Shown here one piece after another: positions 8,930-17,941 of a stretch of DNA of 64,000 nucleotides. The position numbers and the translations under genes were made by a program. Numbering within the stretch: the first letter of the stretch is position 1; each line of letters opens with the position of its first letter. Source of the DNA: Mycolicibacterium litorale (GTDB lineage: Bacteria > Actinomycetota > Actinomycetes > Mycobacteriales > Mycobacteriaceae); NCBI RefSeq assembly GCF_010731695.1, contig NZ_AP022586.1, positions 4,526,001 through 4,590,000 on the forward strand, in the 5' to 3' direction. The notes beneath the pieces were generated by a model. It did not search any database. It was given only the letters and a program-made list of their open reading frames with translations, and had not been told where the DNA came from.

Positions 8930-9022
8930 GGTGCCTCCTGCAGGGTGCGTCCCGCGCCGAAACTGCTCACAGATCATGGTTTTCGCCGATCTCGTGATCT
9001 CACCGCAGTCTCGGCGGAACGG

Positions 9023-11581
9023 TCAGTCCAGCCGGCCCGCCTCGATCAGCTGGATGGCCGGCTCGCCCTCCTCGTCGGAGGCCTCCAGATCCACCTCCAC
9101 CTCGAAACCCCAGTCGTGGTCGCCGGCGGGGTCGTCGAGGATCTGGCGGACCCGCCACACACCGGGCTGCCGGTCGAAGATGAGCAGCGCAGGTCCGCGC
9201 GCGTCGGCGCCGGTGCCCACGTCGTCGTGTTCGGAGAAGTACTCGTCCCCGATCTCCGCCCAGCGCTGCGCCGTCCACCCGGAACCGCCGTCCAACTCGC
9301 CGAGACCGGCCCAGTTGCGCCGGGCGAACAATTCCACCCGGCGGAACAGCGCGTTGCGGACCATCGCGGTGAACGCGCGCTCGTTGCCGGTCAGCGGGCG
9401 TGGGCGCGCGGGTACGGCCACCGGTTCGTCGAGTGGCTGGTCCGGACTGGTCAGCTGTTCCCACTCGTCGAGCAGGCTCGAATCGACCTGCCGCACAAGC
9501 TCTCCGAGCCACTCGACGATGTCGGTGAGTTCCTCGGTCCGCCCCGCGGCGGGCACCCCGGACCGCAGCGCCTTGTAGGCGTCGGACAGGTAGCGCAGCA
9601 CCGCACCCTCGGAGCGGGTGAGCCCGTAGACGCTGACGTACTCGCGGAATGTGAACGCGCGCTCCCACATCTCGCGCACCACGGACTTCGGGGACAGGTG
9701 ACCGTCCGCGGCCCACGGGTTGGTCTGCAGGTACACCTCGTAGGTGTGCTCGAGCAGTTCCTCGAGCGGTTTGGGGTAGGTGACATCGTCGAGCAGTTCG
9801 ATCCGCTCGTCGTACTCGATGCCCTCGGCCTTCATCGCGGCCACGGCCTCGCCCCTGGCCTTCTTCAGCTGCGCGGCCAGGATCTGGCGCGGATCCTCCA
9901 GCGTCGCCTCGATGACCGAGACCACGTCCAGCGCATAGCTTTCCGACGACACGTCGAGCACCTCGATCGCCGCGAGCGCGAACGTGGACAGCGGCTGGTT
10001 GAGCGCGAAGTCCCGCGGCAAGTCGACGGTCAACCGGTAGCGTCTGCCGTCTGCGGTGTCGACCCGCTCGATGATCCCGGCCTGCAACAGCGAGCGGGCG
10101 ATGCCGACCGCCTCGCGGATGAGCTGCAGCTGGCGTTTGCGCGGTTCGTGATTGTCGGTGAGCAGGCGGCGCATGGCCTCGAACGGGTCGCCGGGTCTGA
10201 ATTTTTCCCCCGTCGCTTCGCTCGCCCTGGCGACGACATCCAGGATCATCGCCGTCGACACCCGCATGTTGCTGTGCAACGGCTCCGGCACGGCGTCGAC
10301 GAGGCGGGTCATGGTCGACTCGCTCCACGGCACCATGCCCTCGGGGACCTTGCGGCGCACCAGCTTCCGGCGTTTCTTCGGATCGTCGGCGACCTTGGCG
10401 AACTGTTTGAGGTTCTCGACCTCGTGGTCGGGTGCCTGCACGACGACGGTGCCCGCGGTGTCGTACCCGGCGCGGCCGGCCCGCCCGGCGATCTGGTGGA
10501 ACTCGCGGGCATTGAGCAGCCGGGTGCGGGTGCCGTCGTACTTCGACAGGGCGGAGAACACCACGGTGCGGATGGGCACGTTGATGCCGACGCCGAGGGT
10601 GTCGGTGCCGCAGATGACCTTGAGCAGCCCGGCTTGGGCGAGCTGTTCGACGAGGCGCCGGTACTTGGGCAGCATGCCGGCGTGATGGACGCCGATGCCG
10701 TGGCGGACCAGACGCGACAGGGTGGTGCCAAAGGCCGTAGAAAAACGGAAGCTGCCAATATGTTCGGCGATCGCCGCCTTCTCCGCCTTGGTGCTCACGT
10801 TGATGCTCATCAGCGCCTGCGCGCGCTCCAGCGCGGAGGCCTGCGTGAAGTGGACGACGTAGATCGGCGACTGCTTCGTCTCGAGCAGGTCGGCGATCGT
10901 CTCGTGCATCGGGGTGGTCGCATACGAGTAGAACAGCGGGACGGGGCGTTCGGCGTGGGCGACCAGCGCCGTCGGCCTGCCGGTGCGCCGGGTGAGGTCC
11001 TCGCGCAGGAACGTCACGTCGCCGAGCGTCGCCGACATCAGCAGGAACTGCGCGCGCGGCAGTTCGAGCAGCGGCACCTGCCAGGCCCAGCCGCGGTCGG
11101 GGTCGCCGTAGAAGTGGAACTCGTCCATCACCACCAGCCCGGCGTCGCACTCGGCGCCTTCGCGCAGCGCGATGTTGGCGAGCACCTCGGCGGTGCAGGC
11201 GATGATCGGCGCCGTGGAGTTGACCGCCGCGTCGCCGGTGAGCATGCCGACGTTCTCCGCGCCGAACAGCCCGCACAGCGCGAAGAACTTCTCGCTGACC
11301 AGCGCCTTGATCGGTGCGGTGTAGTAGCTGCGCCGACCGGCCGCCAGCGCCGCATACTGCGCGCCGGTCGCCACCAGGGACTTCCCGGAACCGGTGGGCG
11401 TCGCCAGGATGACGTTCGCGCCGCTGACCAGCTCGATCAGCGCCTCCTCCTGCGCCGGGTACAGCGCGGTCCCGGCCGCCTCGGCCCACGCGGCGAAGGA
11501 TGCGAAGAGCTCGTCGGGGTCGGCGCCCTGCGCGCGCAGGGGCGACAGGTCACTGGGGTCGTCGAGCAGCGGGACGGTCAT
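9023..11581 (-). CDS. DEAD/DEAH-box helicase with C-terminal DUF3516
   Basis: An 852-residue superfamily 2 helicase. Walker A is ATPTGSGKSLVATG near residue 65, the Walker B box is VVMDEFHFYGD, motif III is SATLGD, and the second RecA-like domain carries GTDTLGVGINVP and HQIAGRAGRAGYD. The remaining half, after about residue 440, matches my memory of the DUF3516 domain found on actinobacterial helicases of this size. It is related to Ski2/HelY-type helicases but shorter. The role is not established; RNA or DNA processing is possible. The ATG at 11581 was preferred over an extension to 11713 that overlaps the neighbouring gene. Confidence 0.88.
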   Translation of the reverse strand: MTVPLLDDPSDLSPLRAQGADPDELFASFAAWAEAAGTALYPAQEEALIELVSGANVILATPTGSGKSLVATGAQYAALAAGRRSYYTAPIKALVSEKFFALCGLFGAENVGMLTGDAAVNSTAPIIACTAEVLANIALREGAECDAGLVVMDEFHFYGDPDRGWAWQVPLLELPRAQFLLMSATLGDVTFLREDLTRRTGRPTALVAHAERPVPLFYSYATTPMHETIADLLETKQSPIYVVHFTQASALERAQALMSINVSTKAEKAAIAEHIGSFRFSTAFGTTLSRLVRHGIGVHHAGMLPKYRRLVEQLAQAGLLKVICGTDTLGVGINVPIRTVVFSALSKYDGTRTRLLNAREFHQIAGRAGRAGYDTAGTVVVQAPDHEVENLKQFAKVADDPKKRRKLVRRKVPEGMVPWSESTMTRLVDAVPEPLHSNMRVSTAMILDVVARASEATGEKFRPGDPFEAMRRLLTDNHEPRKRQLQLIREAVGIARSLLQAGIIERVDTADGRRYRLTVDLPRDFALNQPLSTFALAAIEVLDVSSESYALDVVSVIEATLEDPRQILAAQLKKARGEAVAAMKAEGIEYDERIELLDDVTYPKPLEELLEHTYEVYLQTNPWAADGHLSPKSVVREMWERAFTFREYVSVYGLTRSEGAVLRYLSDAYKALRSGVPAAGRTEELTDIVEWLGELVRQVDSSLLDEWEQLTSPDQPLDEPVAVPARPRPLTGNERAFTAMVRNALFRRVELFARRNWAGLGELDGGSGWTAQRWAEIGDEYFSEHDDVGTGADARGPALLIFDRQPGVWRVRQILDDPAGDHDWGFEVEVDLEASDEEGEPAIQLIEAGRLD

Positions 11582-11642
11582 CGGGCGGGATGGTGGGTTA
11601 CCAGCACAGTGCTCCAGCCTGCCTGACCCCCTCCCGCGCGTC

Positions 11643-11993
11643 TCAGGAGGCTTCGAGCCGGGCGCGGATGCTGTCCAGTCGCTGCCGCAGTTCGGCCTCG
11701 TCGATGACGCCACGGACGAGCAGCGAGTGCGCCAGCGAGACCAGCTGGTTCTCCGGGTAGGGCAGGTCGGCGTAGAGCGTGGCGGACAGTGCGTCCTCCT
11801 CGTCGCGGCGCTCCTTGAAGGTGGGGACGTTCGCCCCGGCGCAGTCGCCGTGGTCCAGTGCGTCGCAGAGGCCGTCGAGGCTGGTCTTCCACGGCGGCAC
11901 CGGGTTCTCGACGCCGTACTTGGCGGCCATCCGCGGCCACACCTGACCGCGCTGCACGATGTGGGACAGGGTCTCGATGGGCTGGTCGGTCAC
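11643..11993 (-). CDS. Thiocyanate hydrolase/nitrile hydratase small accessory protein
   Basis: A 116-residue protein beginning with a GTG start (VTDQPIETLSHIVQRGQVWP) and containing NPVPPWKTSLDGLCDALDHG. It resembles the N-terminal part of nitrile hydratase beta subunits and the small P15K-type accessory used for assembly of the cobalt site in thiocyanate hydrolase. It is the last gene of a three-gene operon, 4 bases after the gamma gene stop. Its proposed role is help with metal insertion or maturation of the gamma subunit. That role is inferred from family and context, not from visible active residues. Confidence 0.65.
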   Translation of the reverse strand: MTDQPIETLSHIVQRGQVWPRMAAKYGVENPVPPWKTSLDGLCDALDHGDCAGANVPTFKERRDEEDALSATLYADLPYPENQLVSLAHSLLVRGVIDEAELRQRLDSIRARLEAS

Positions 11994-11997
11994 GGGC

Positions 11998-12699
11998 TCA
12001 GTCGCCGATGGGGTGGATGGCCGGGCGCGTGTCGACGATGACGTTGGTGGTGACACCGGGTTTGGGCAGGGCCACCCCGATGAGGCAGTCCCGCGTGACG
12101 ATCTCGGCGAGCTGGTCCTCGGTCCAGCCGTCGGTGCCGTCGGGACGCATCGGCATCACCATGAAGCGGTGCTTCTGGTTGGAGTCCTGTACGCGGACCT
12201 CGACGTCGTCGGGCAGGTAGAGCCCGAACTCGGCGAGCACCTGGCGCGGCCAGCGGACCAGCCGCCTGCGGTAGTTGGGGGTGCGGTACCACTCGGGTGA
12301 GTTGCCGAGGATGGGACGCGGATAGCAGGAGCACAGCGCGCACACGATCACGTGGTGCAGAGCCGGTGTGTCGGCGAGGATCTCGAAGGCGGTGAAGTCG
12401 CTGGGGGTGCCGAATCCGGTCGGTTCCATCCAGTCGACGCCGACCTCCTTGCTGGCGGTCATCGGCTCGCGCAGCGCCAGCTCCTTGAAATCCGGGTCCA
12501 GCCACGCCCGCGCCACGAGACGCGCGGCCGGGGTGGGGCCGATCTGCTCGGCGAACTCGGTGAAGTGGCGATGTTCCTCAGCGGTGAAAATGCCCTTCTC
12601 GATGCAGAGTTCGCGCAACGCGATCTCGAGCACCTCGAAGTCGGTGATCTCGTCGACCATCGGTTTGACGGTCCGGTCGTGGTCGTGGTCGTGGCTCAC
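11998..12699 (-). CDS. scnC: Thiocyanate hydrolase gamma-like metal subunit
   Basis: A 233-residue homologue of the nitrile hydratase alpha chain, closest from memory to the gamma subunit of cobalt thiocyanate hydrolase: a His/Asp-rich N-terminus (SHDHDHDR), GPTPAARLVARAWLDPD, the metal motif VCALCSCYPRP at residues 119-129 and the C-terminal block DGWTEDQLAEIVTRDCLIGV. C120, C123, S124 and C125 match the claw that binds Co(III) or Fe(III), with two cysteines normally oxidised. The position between the first two cysteines, Thr in cobalt and Ser in iron enzymes, is Ala here. The reaction would be thiocyanate plus water to carbonyl sulfide and ammonia; nitrile hydration is the alternative. Confidence 0.8.
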   Translation of the reverse strand: MSHDHDHDRTVKPMVDEITDFEVLEIALRELCIEKGIFTAEEHRHFTEFAEQIGPTPAARLVARAWLDPDFKELALREPMTASKEVGVDWMEPTGFGTPSDFTAFEILADTPALHHVIVCALCSCYPRPILGNSPEWYRTPNYRRRLVRWPRQVLAEFGLYLPDDVEVRVQDSNQKHRFMVMPMRPDGTDGWTEDQLAEIVTRDCLIGVALPKPGVTTNVIVDTRPAIHPIGD

Positions 12700-12717
12700 G
12701 GTGATGTCCTGTCGCGT

Positions 12718-13557
12718 TCAGTTGGCGGCTTCGAGCCAGCGCTCGGGCAGTTCGGTCTGCAGGGTGTCGGTCGCGGTGCCGGTGTAGCCGTGCCACAGCT
12801 CGGACTGGTTGAACCGGACGACGTAGAACCACTCCGGCGTCGCGTCCTTGCGGTCCCACGTCTCGTCCTCGGCGGCCGGGCTCTCGTAGGCGACGGTCGC
12901 GATCACCCCCGTCGCGCCGCGGGTGTACTCGGGGGTGCGGGTGTAGAACAGCACGGGCAGTTCGCGGACCCGCACCGCGTCGCCCACGGCGAACTTCGGC
13001 TGACCGGCCAGCCCGGCGTAGACCTGCGGATCGCCCTTGCCGACCGCGTGACGGTGGTGTTCGTTGCGGGCGACCTGTGAACCGTCGCCCTCGAACTTCG
13101 GTTGCGCCTGCGGTTTGCCGCCGTCGAGTCCGTCGGCGTAGCGCGCCTTGACCTCCGCCATGCGCTCGCTCAGCTCGGTGAGCCCGATGTGGTGTTTCTC
13201 CACCAGCACCCGGGCGACCGCCAGCAGCCACCGACCGTAGTACGGCAGACCCAGATACTGCGCGCGGCCGACGTCGACATTGCCGATGCGCCGCCGCTCC
13301 TCCGACAGCCAGATACCCCGCCACGCCAGCACTTCGCACATGACGTAGGTGGCTTCCTCCCACTGCTCGTACTGCTTGTTCTCGAACTTCATCGGGGCGT
13401 CGGGTTCACCGCCGACGTCGTGCACCGGTTTGAGATAGGCGGTGATGCGGCCGTGGTCGAGCAGATCGGGTGTCGGTGCGTCGGGGAGTTCGGGATAGGC
13501 CGACGCGAGTCGTGCGACGAGATCCAACTGTGCTGCGCGCTCGGCTGCTGTACTCAC
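12718..13557 (-). CDS. Thiocyanate hydrolase beta-alpha fusion subunit
   Basis: A 279-residue protein that joins two chains which are separate in Thiobacillus thioparus thiocyanate hydrolase. The N-terminal half (about residues 30-150) matches the beta chain: AYLKPVHDVGGEPDAP, CEVLAWRGIWLSEERRR and GLPYYGRWLLAVARVLV. The C-terminal half (about 175-279) matches the alpha chain, an SH3-like barrel: LPVLFYTRTPEYTRGATG, YESPAAEDE and TELPERWLEAAN. The join makes the overall order like that of a nitrile hydratase beta subunit. The GTG at 13557 follows a GAGGGAG Shine-Dalgarno sequence. It is the first gene of the operon, 18 bases before the gamma gene, and divergent from the MFS gene. Confidence 0.78.
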   Translation of the reverse strand: MSTAAERAAQLDLVARLASAYPELPDAPTPDLLDHGRITAYLKPVHDVGGEPDAPMKFENKQYEQWEEATYVMCEVLAWRGIWLSEERRRIGNVDVGRAQYLGLPYYGRWLLAVARVLVEKHHIGLTELSERMAEVKARYADGLDGGKPQAQPKFEGDGSQVARNEHHRHAVGKGDPQVYAGLAGQPKFAVGDAVRVRELPVLFYTRTPEYTRGATGVIATVAYESPAAEDETWDRKDATPEWFYVVRFNQSELWHGYTGTATDTLQTELPERWLEAAN

Positions 13558-13840
13558 GGGTCTCCCTCGTGGCGCGGATGGCGGTCGGCTGACGTCGCAC
13601 GACCGACGGCCGATGCGAGTCAGGTGCGATTCTCGGACACGGTGAGGACGGCCGTGGCTTGTTTGCCGAGATTGGCGGTGCCACAGGGCAATATCCGGCC
13701 GGTTGCGTGACGCCACCGCGGAATTGGCGCGCCCGCGTCGCCACCGCGTCAGGCGAATGAACGCCGGGGCTTTTTGCCCACGTCCGTGACCGTACGGCGG
13801 ATCCCTGCGGGAGCCGCCGCGGACGGGTTATCGTCCCGGG

Positions 13841-15220
13841 ATGAGCGATGGGGAGACGCCGTTGAGCGTGGCCGGTCCGACACGCGCCCCGACGAGCACC
13901 CGGCGGGCCGTCCTCAACACGATCAGGGGATCGGCGGGCAACCTCGTCGAGTGGTACGACGTCTACGTCTACACGGTGTTCGCGACCTACTTCGAGGCGC
14001 AGTTCTTCGATCAAGACGACGAGAACTCGACCCTCTACATCTACGCGATCTTCGCGGTCACGTTCGTGATGCGGCCGGTCGGGTCGTGGTTCTTCGGCCG
14101 GTTCGCCGACCGCCGCGGACGCAAGGCCGCACTGATGGTGAGCATCACCGTGATGTCGTCGTGCTCGTTCGTCGTCGCGGTCATGCCGACGCGGGAGGTC
14201 ATCGGTTATTGGGCGGCGGTGATCCTGATTCTCGCCCGGTTGCTGCAGGGCTTCGCCACCGGCGGGGAGTACGGCACGTCGGCGACCTACATGTCCGAAG
14301 CCGCCACCCCGCGCAGGCGCGGCTTCCTGTCGTCGTTCCAGTACGTCACCCTCGTCGGCGGCCATGTGCTGGCGCAGTTCACACTGCTGATCGCGCTGAG
14401 CGTCCTCGACGTGGAGGCGGTGACGGCGTGGGGATGGCGGATCGGCTTCTTCATCGGCGGTATCGCGGCACTGGTCGTGCTGTGGATGCGCCGTTCGATG
14501 GACGAATCGCTGAGCGAGTCACACCTGGAGGCGATCCGGGAGGGCAAGGACCCCGAAGCCGGGTCGATGAAGGCTCTGTTCACCACACACTGGCGTGCCC
14601 TGCTGCTCTGCTTCCTCATCACCGCGGGCGGCACGGTGGCGTTCTACACCTACACCATCAACGCGCCGGCGATCGTCAAGTCCACCTTCGGATCCGACCA
14701 GGCGCTGACCGGCACCTGGATCAACCTGCTGGGGCTGATCTTCCTGATGCTGCTGCAACCGCTCGGCGGGCTGCTCAGCGACAAGGTCGGCCGCAAGGTG
14801 CTCCTGGTGTTCTTCGGAGTCGGCGGCCTGATGTACACCTACGTACTGCTGACGTTCCTGCCCGAGACCACCTCGCCGCTGATGGCGTTCGCGCTCACCG
14901 CCGTCGGCTACGTCATCCTGACCGGCTACACCTCCGTCAACGCCATCGTGAAGGCCGAACTGTTCCCCGCCGAGGTGCGCGCGCTCGGCGTGGGGCTCGG
15001 TTACGCGCTGGCGAACTCGGCGTTCGGCGGTACGGCTCCACTGCTGTACCAGGGCGCCAAGTCCGCCGATCGCGTCGGCCTGTTCATCGTGTATGTGACG
15101 GTGGTGATCGGGGTCAGCCTGCTGGTCTACATCTTCGCGCTGAAGAACAAGGGGACCACCGCCCTGGACCGCGAGCAGGGCAGCGCGTGGGAGGTTCCGG
15201 CGCCGGTCGGCGGCCGCTGA
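13841..15220 (+). CDS. MFS transporter, metabolite:H+ symporter type
   Basis: A 459-residue 12-helix transporter of the metabolite:H+ symporter (MHS) group, which includes ShiA, KgtP and ProP. It shows the group's N-terminal signature GSAGNLVEWYDVYVYT, the loop 2-3 motif GRFADRRGRKAAL, LQGFATGGEYGTSATYMSEA and the matching loop 8-9 motif SDKVGRKVLLV. Substrates of the group are dicarboxylates, shikimate, betaine or similar; none can be assigned here. It is divergent from the thiocyanate hydrolase operon across 283 bases with no other gene, and its stop nearly touches that of the convergent TetR gene. A link with thiocyanate uptake is possible but unsupported. Confidence 0.87.
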   Translation: MSDGETPLSVAGPTRAPTSTRRAVLNTIRGSAGNLVEWYDVYVYTVFATYFEAQFFDQDDENSTLYIYAIFAVTFVMRPVGSWFFGRFADRRGRKAALMVSITVMSSCSFVVAVMPTREVIGYWAAVILILARLLQGFATGGEYGTSATYMSEAATPRRRGFLSSFQYVTLVGGHVLAQFTLLIALSVLDVEAVTAWGWRIGFFIGGIAALVVLWMRRSMDESLSESHLEAIREGKDPEAGSMKALFTTHWRALLLCFLITAGGTVAFYTYTINAPAIVKSTFGSDQALTGTWINLLGLIFLMLLQPLGGLLSDKVGRKVLLVFFGVGGLMYTYVLLTFLPETTSPLMAFALTAVGYVILTGYTSVNAIVKAELFPAEVRALGVGLGYALANSAFGGTAPLLYQGAKSADRVGLFIVYVTVVIGVSLLVYIFALKNKGTTALDREQGSAWEVPAPVGGR

Positions 15221-15221
15221 C

Positions 15222-15803
15222 TCACGCAGCCTGACAGGCGCTGTCGATCAGCTGGGCCGCCGCCGAGCGGGCGTGGACGATGGGCCCGGTGTCGCCCACC
15301 GACGTGGCCAATGCGGTGGCGCCCTCGAAGACGACGAGCACCTGTTGGGCGAGCAGGTACGGATCGCGGGCACCGGCCTCGGTGGCGACGCGGGCCAGGC
15401 GGTCGGCGAACCACCGCTTGTGTTCCCGGACGATCTCGTCGACGCCGTCGAGTTCACCGGCGGATTCAACCGCCGCGTTGTGGAACGGGCACCCGCGGAA
15501 TCGCGTGATGGCCGAGACGTCGAAGATCGCGAGCATCCGCTCACGCGGCGCGAGGTCTGCGAGATCGAGGCGCCGTTCCAAGGGCGAACCGCCGCTCTCC
15601 TCGATATTGCGGAGATAGGTCTCGACGAGTTCGGTCTTGCTCGAGAAGTGTTGATAGAAGGTGCGTTTGGAGACCTGCGCCTCGTGGATCAGCAGGTCGA
15701 CCCCGGTGGCGTGGATGCCTCGGCGGTAGAAGAGCGTCGCGGCGGCGCGGGTGATCCGTTCACGCGCTCCACGGCCGCGGCGGCTCACCGGCCCTGTGCT
15801 CAC
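15222..15803 (-). CDS. TetR family transcriptional regulator
   Basis: A 193-residue TetR regulator. The N-terminal DNA-binding domain runs RERITRAAATLFYRRGIHAT, VDLLIHEAQVSKRTFYQHF and SSKTELVETYL; the C-terminal part (about 80-190), with the conserved FRGCPFHNAAVE element, resembles the TetR_C domain of regulators near oxidoreductase genes. It starts with GTG at 15803 and is divergent from the NmrA-like gene across 185 bases, so that gene is its likeliest target. The gap holds several short AT-rich stretches but no operator I would call with confidence. Confidence 0.85.
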   Translation of the reverse strand: MSTGPVSRRGRGARERITRAAATLFYRRGIHATGVDLLIHEAQVSKRTFYQHFSSKTELVETYLRNIEESGGSPLERRLDLADLAPRERMLAIFDVSAITRFRGCPFHNAAVESAGELDGVDEIVREHKRWFADRLARVATEAGARDPYLLAQQVLVVFEGATALATSVGDTGPIVHARSAAAQLIDSACQAA

Positions 15804-15988
15804 CTCTAGCAGGATACCGACCTGTCTACTTCATGGTCAATGTGGCGGCTTGTCAACCAGTGTTAAGTACACAGATCGGTTTACATAGTGGCGAGATCGG
15901 AGTACCGTCACCGATCACCGACCGGTGAGTCGCTCTCGATTCGCCTGAGCGACAACGACGTCGGCGTACGGCCGCTGCGAGGAGGAAC

Positions 15989-16981
15989 ATGACCGAGACA
16001 ACGCCGGGCAACCCGATCTTGGTGATCGGAGCCACCGGACGACATGGAAACACCGGTGAGCACGTGGTGAGGAGGCTGCATGAGGAGGGCAGGGCGGTCC
16101 GTGTGCTGGCCCGCACGCTGGGCGACCGCACCGAACGCCTCGCCGCCCTGGGCGCCGAGATCGTGCAGGGCGATCTCCACGACCGCCGCACCCTCGTGCC
16201 CGCCCTCGCCGAGGTGGATCTGGTCTACTTCACCTACCCGATCGCCGACGGAGTGGTGTCCGCCGCGGCGAACTACGCGTCGGCGGTGCGTGACGTCGGG
16301 CGTAACCCGCGCACCGTCGTGATGTCGATGGGACCGGCGAACCCGGACCATCCGAGCGACCTGGGTCGCGCCCAGTGGATGGCCGAACAGGTGATGGACT
16401 GGGCCGGCCTGGATCTCGTGATCCTGCGGATCGCCGCGCTCTTCCACCAGAACCTCCTGGTACTGCACGCGCCGTCGATCGGCAGGGAGGGGCTCTTCCG
16501 GAACTCTTTCGGCTCCGGTGCCGTCGGGTGGATCAGCGGCCGCGACGCCGCCGAGCTGGGTCTCGCGGCACTGCTTCACCCGGAACGCTTCGCCGGGCGG
16601 GTGACGTACCCGCTGGGATCCGAGCAATTCACCCACGCCGACATCGCCGCACTTCTGTCCGAGGTGCTGGGCACGCCCGTCGGGTTCCATCCTGTCACCC
16701 GCGAGCAGTGGCAGCGCGAGCTGACGGAGCTGGCCGATCTGGACGGCGGGCGCGTCGTCAACACCGCGATGGCCCAACACATCCCGGCGGTGGGCGAGGC
16801 GATCGTGCGCAGCGGCACCGCGCTACCGGCCGACGCCGCGACACTGCGGACACTGATCGGTCGGGAACCGGTGACGCTGCGCGACTTCCTCATCGCGAAC
16901 CGGGAAGCGTTCGAACCGCTCGCATACACCCCCGTGGGCGCACCCGGTGTCGCGCGCGCGGACGTCTCCGGTCAGCACTGA
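15989..16981 (+). CDS. NmrA-like NAD(P)-binding protein
   Basis: A 330-residue atypical short-chain dehydrogenase. The Rossmann nucleotide motif is VIGATGRHGNTGEHVVRRL near the N-terminus, followed by LGAEIVQGDLHDRRTL typical of NmrA/SDRa5 proteins. No Tyr-x3-Lys catalytic pair is evident. Members act as redox-sensing regulators or as quinone/isoflavone-type reductases, so the activity is open. An AGGAGG Shine-Dalgarno sequence lies before the ATG at 15989. It is divergent from the TetR gene, which probably controls it. Confidence 0.8.
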   Translation: MTETTPGNPILVIGATGRHGNTGEHVVRRLHEEGRAVRVLARTLGDRTERLAALGAEIVQGDLHDRRTLVPALAEVDLVYFTYPIADGVVSAAANYASAVRDVGRNPRTVVMSMGPANPDHPSDLGRAQWMAEQVMDWAGLDLVILRIAALFHQNLLVLHAPSIGREGLFRNSFGSGAVGWISGRDAAELGLAALLHPERFAGRVTYPLGSEQFTHADIAALLSEVLGTPVGFHPVTREQWQRELTELADLDGGRVVNTAMAQHIPAVGEAIVRSGTALPADAATLRTLIGREPVTLRDFLIANREAFEPLAYTPVGAPGVARADVSGQH

Positions 16982-17053
16982 CCGACCGCCGACGGCTCCG
17001 GCGCGCTGGTGGCCACCGCGACGAGCGCTCTGCTGATCTTCGACGTCTGGCCG

Positions 17054-17941
17054 TCACCCCGGCGTCATCGACACCAGTGTGAAGATCCGAACGCGCCCAG
17101 GCACTTTCGCGTGGCACTGCGACAGCAGCGGTTCCGACCAGCCCTCCTCGAGGATCACCTCGACCGGACCGTGCTCACCGCTGAGCACGACGCGGTGGCT
17201 GTTGTCGCCGCGCTCGACCGACAGCGGCGCCAGACCGGCGATGCGGTCGTCTCCGTACTTCTCACGGGCGAAATACTGTGCGGCCTGGACCGCGTGCGGC
17301 AGCGAGGTGCGGCCGCGCAGGAACCGGTTGTCCAACCGTCCGTCGAGGTACATCCGCACCAGCTCCACGGGATCGGCCGAATCGACCCGGCCGTAGCACA
17401 GCCCCTCGGGCAGGACCAGCATGGTGGCCGCGAACCGGTCGCCGCCGAGATGTGAGCATTCCCAGGCAATGTCGGGGTATGCGGCGGTGATCGCGGCGAT
17501 GGCCCCGCGGCCCCGCACCGCACAGCACTGGTCGTGCCTGCCGTGCGCGCAGACGGCGACGACCGGGTCGGGGGAAACGACGCCGTCGGATCCGTCCAAC
17601 GCGAGGTCGAGATACCCCTGCGGACCGTCGACCTCACCGGCGTAGAGCGCCTCGTCGCCGAGAGTGGAGCGGGCCACGAACCACCGCCACCGCGGGGCGG
17701 CCGATCGGCGGCCGTGGCGGCGGATGGCGGCGATGCGCATCCCGGCCGCCTCGACGCGGCGCACGATCGCGCGGCCGAGGTCGGGATCGATCACCGCGGG
17801 CGACTGCAGGAACGCCGAAGGCCCCCAGCCGCCGGACAATTCGAGCAGCACCCAGGACGTGCCCGCGCCCGCGGTGCCGTACATCGGATCGTCGCGGCGC
17901 AGCGACTGGTCACTGCACGGGATGCGCTTCAGGATGTTCAT
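17054..17941 (-). CDS. Sucrase/ferredoxin-like family protein
   Basis: A 295-residue protein of the sucrase/ferredoxin-like family, whose C-terminal half is a thioredoxin-fold [2Fe-2S] ferredoxin domain. Cysteine candidates for the cluster are in VCAHGRHDQCCAVRG and ECSHLGGDRFAATMLVLPEG. The N-terminus is NILKRIPCSDQSLRRDDPMYG. Despite the name, there is no evidence for sugar cleavage. Its ATG overlaps the cupin stop (ATGA), so it is translationally coupled to the oxygenase gene. A plausible role is electron donor or partner of that oxygenase, which is inference. Confidence 0.78.
   Translation of the reverse strand: MNILKRIPCSDQSLRRDDPMYGTAGAGTSWVLLELSGGWGPSAFLQSPAVIDPDLGRAIVRRVEAAGMRIAAIRRHGRRSAAPRWRWFVARSTLGDEALYAGEVDGPQGYLDLALDGSDGVVSPDPVVAVCAHGRHDQCCAVRGRGAIAAITAAYPDIAWECSHLGGDRFAATMLVLPEGLCYGRVDSADPVELVRMYLDGRLDNRFLRGRTSLPHAVQAAQYFAREKYGDDRIAGLAPLSVERGDNSHRVVLSGEHGPVEVILEEGWSEPLLSQCHAKVPGRVRIFTLVSMTPG

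Noticed and set aside
8945..11626. 893-codon open frame on the plus strand opposite the helicase
   Set aside because: The helicase on the minus strand has all expected motifs; this frame is a composition artefact.
11998..13557. Plain nitrile hydratase
   Set aside because: Possible, but the beta-alpha fusion, the His/Asp-rich gamma N-terminus and the CYPRPILG element fit thiocyanate hydrolase better. Kept as the alternative.
13558..13840. Gap between the thiocyanate hydrolase operon and the MFS gene
   Set aside because: Read on both strands: no gene, palindrome or RNA that I can support; it must contain the two divergent promoters.
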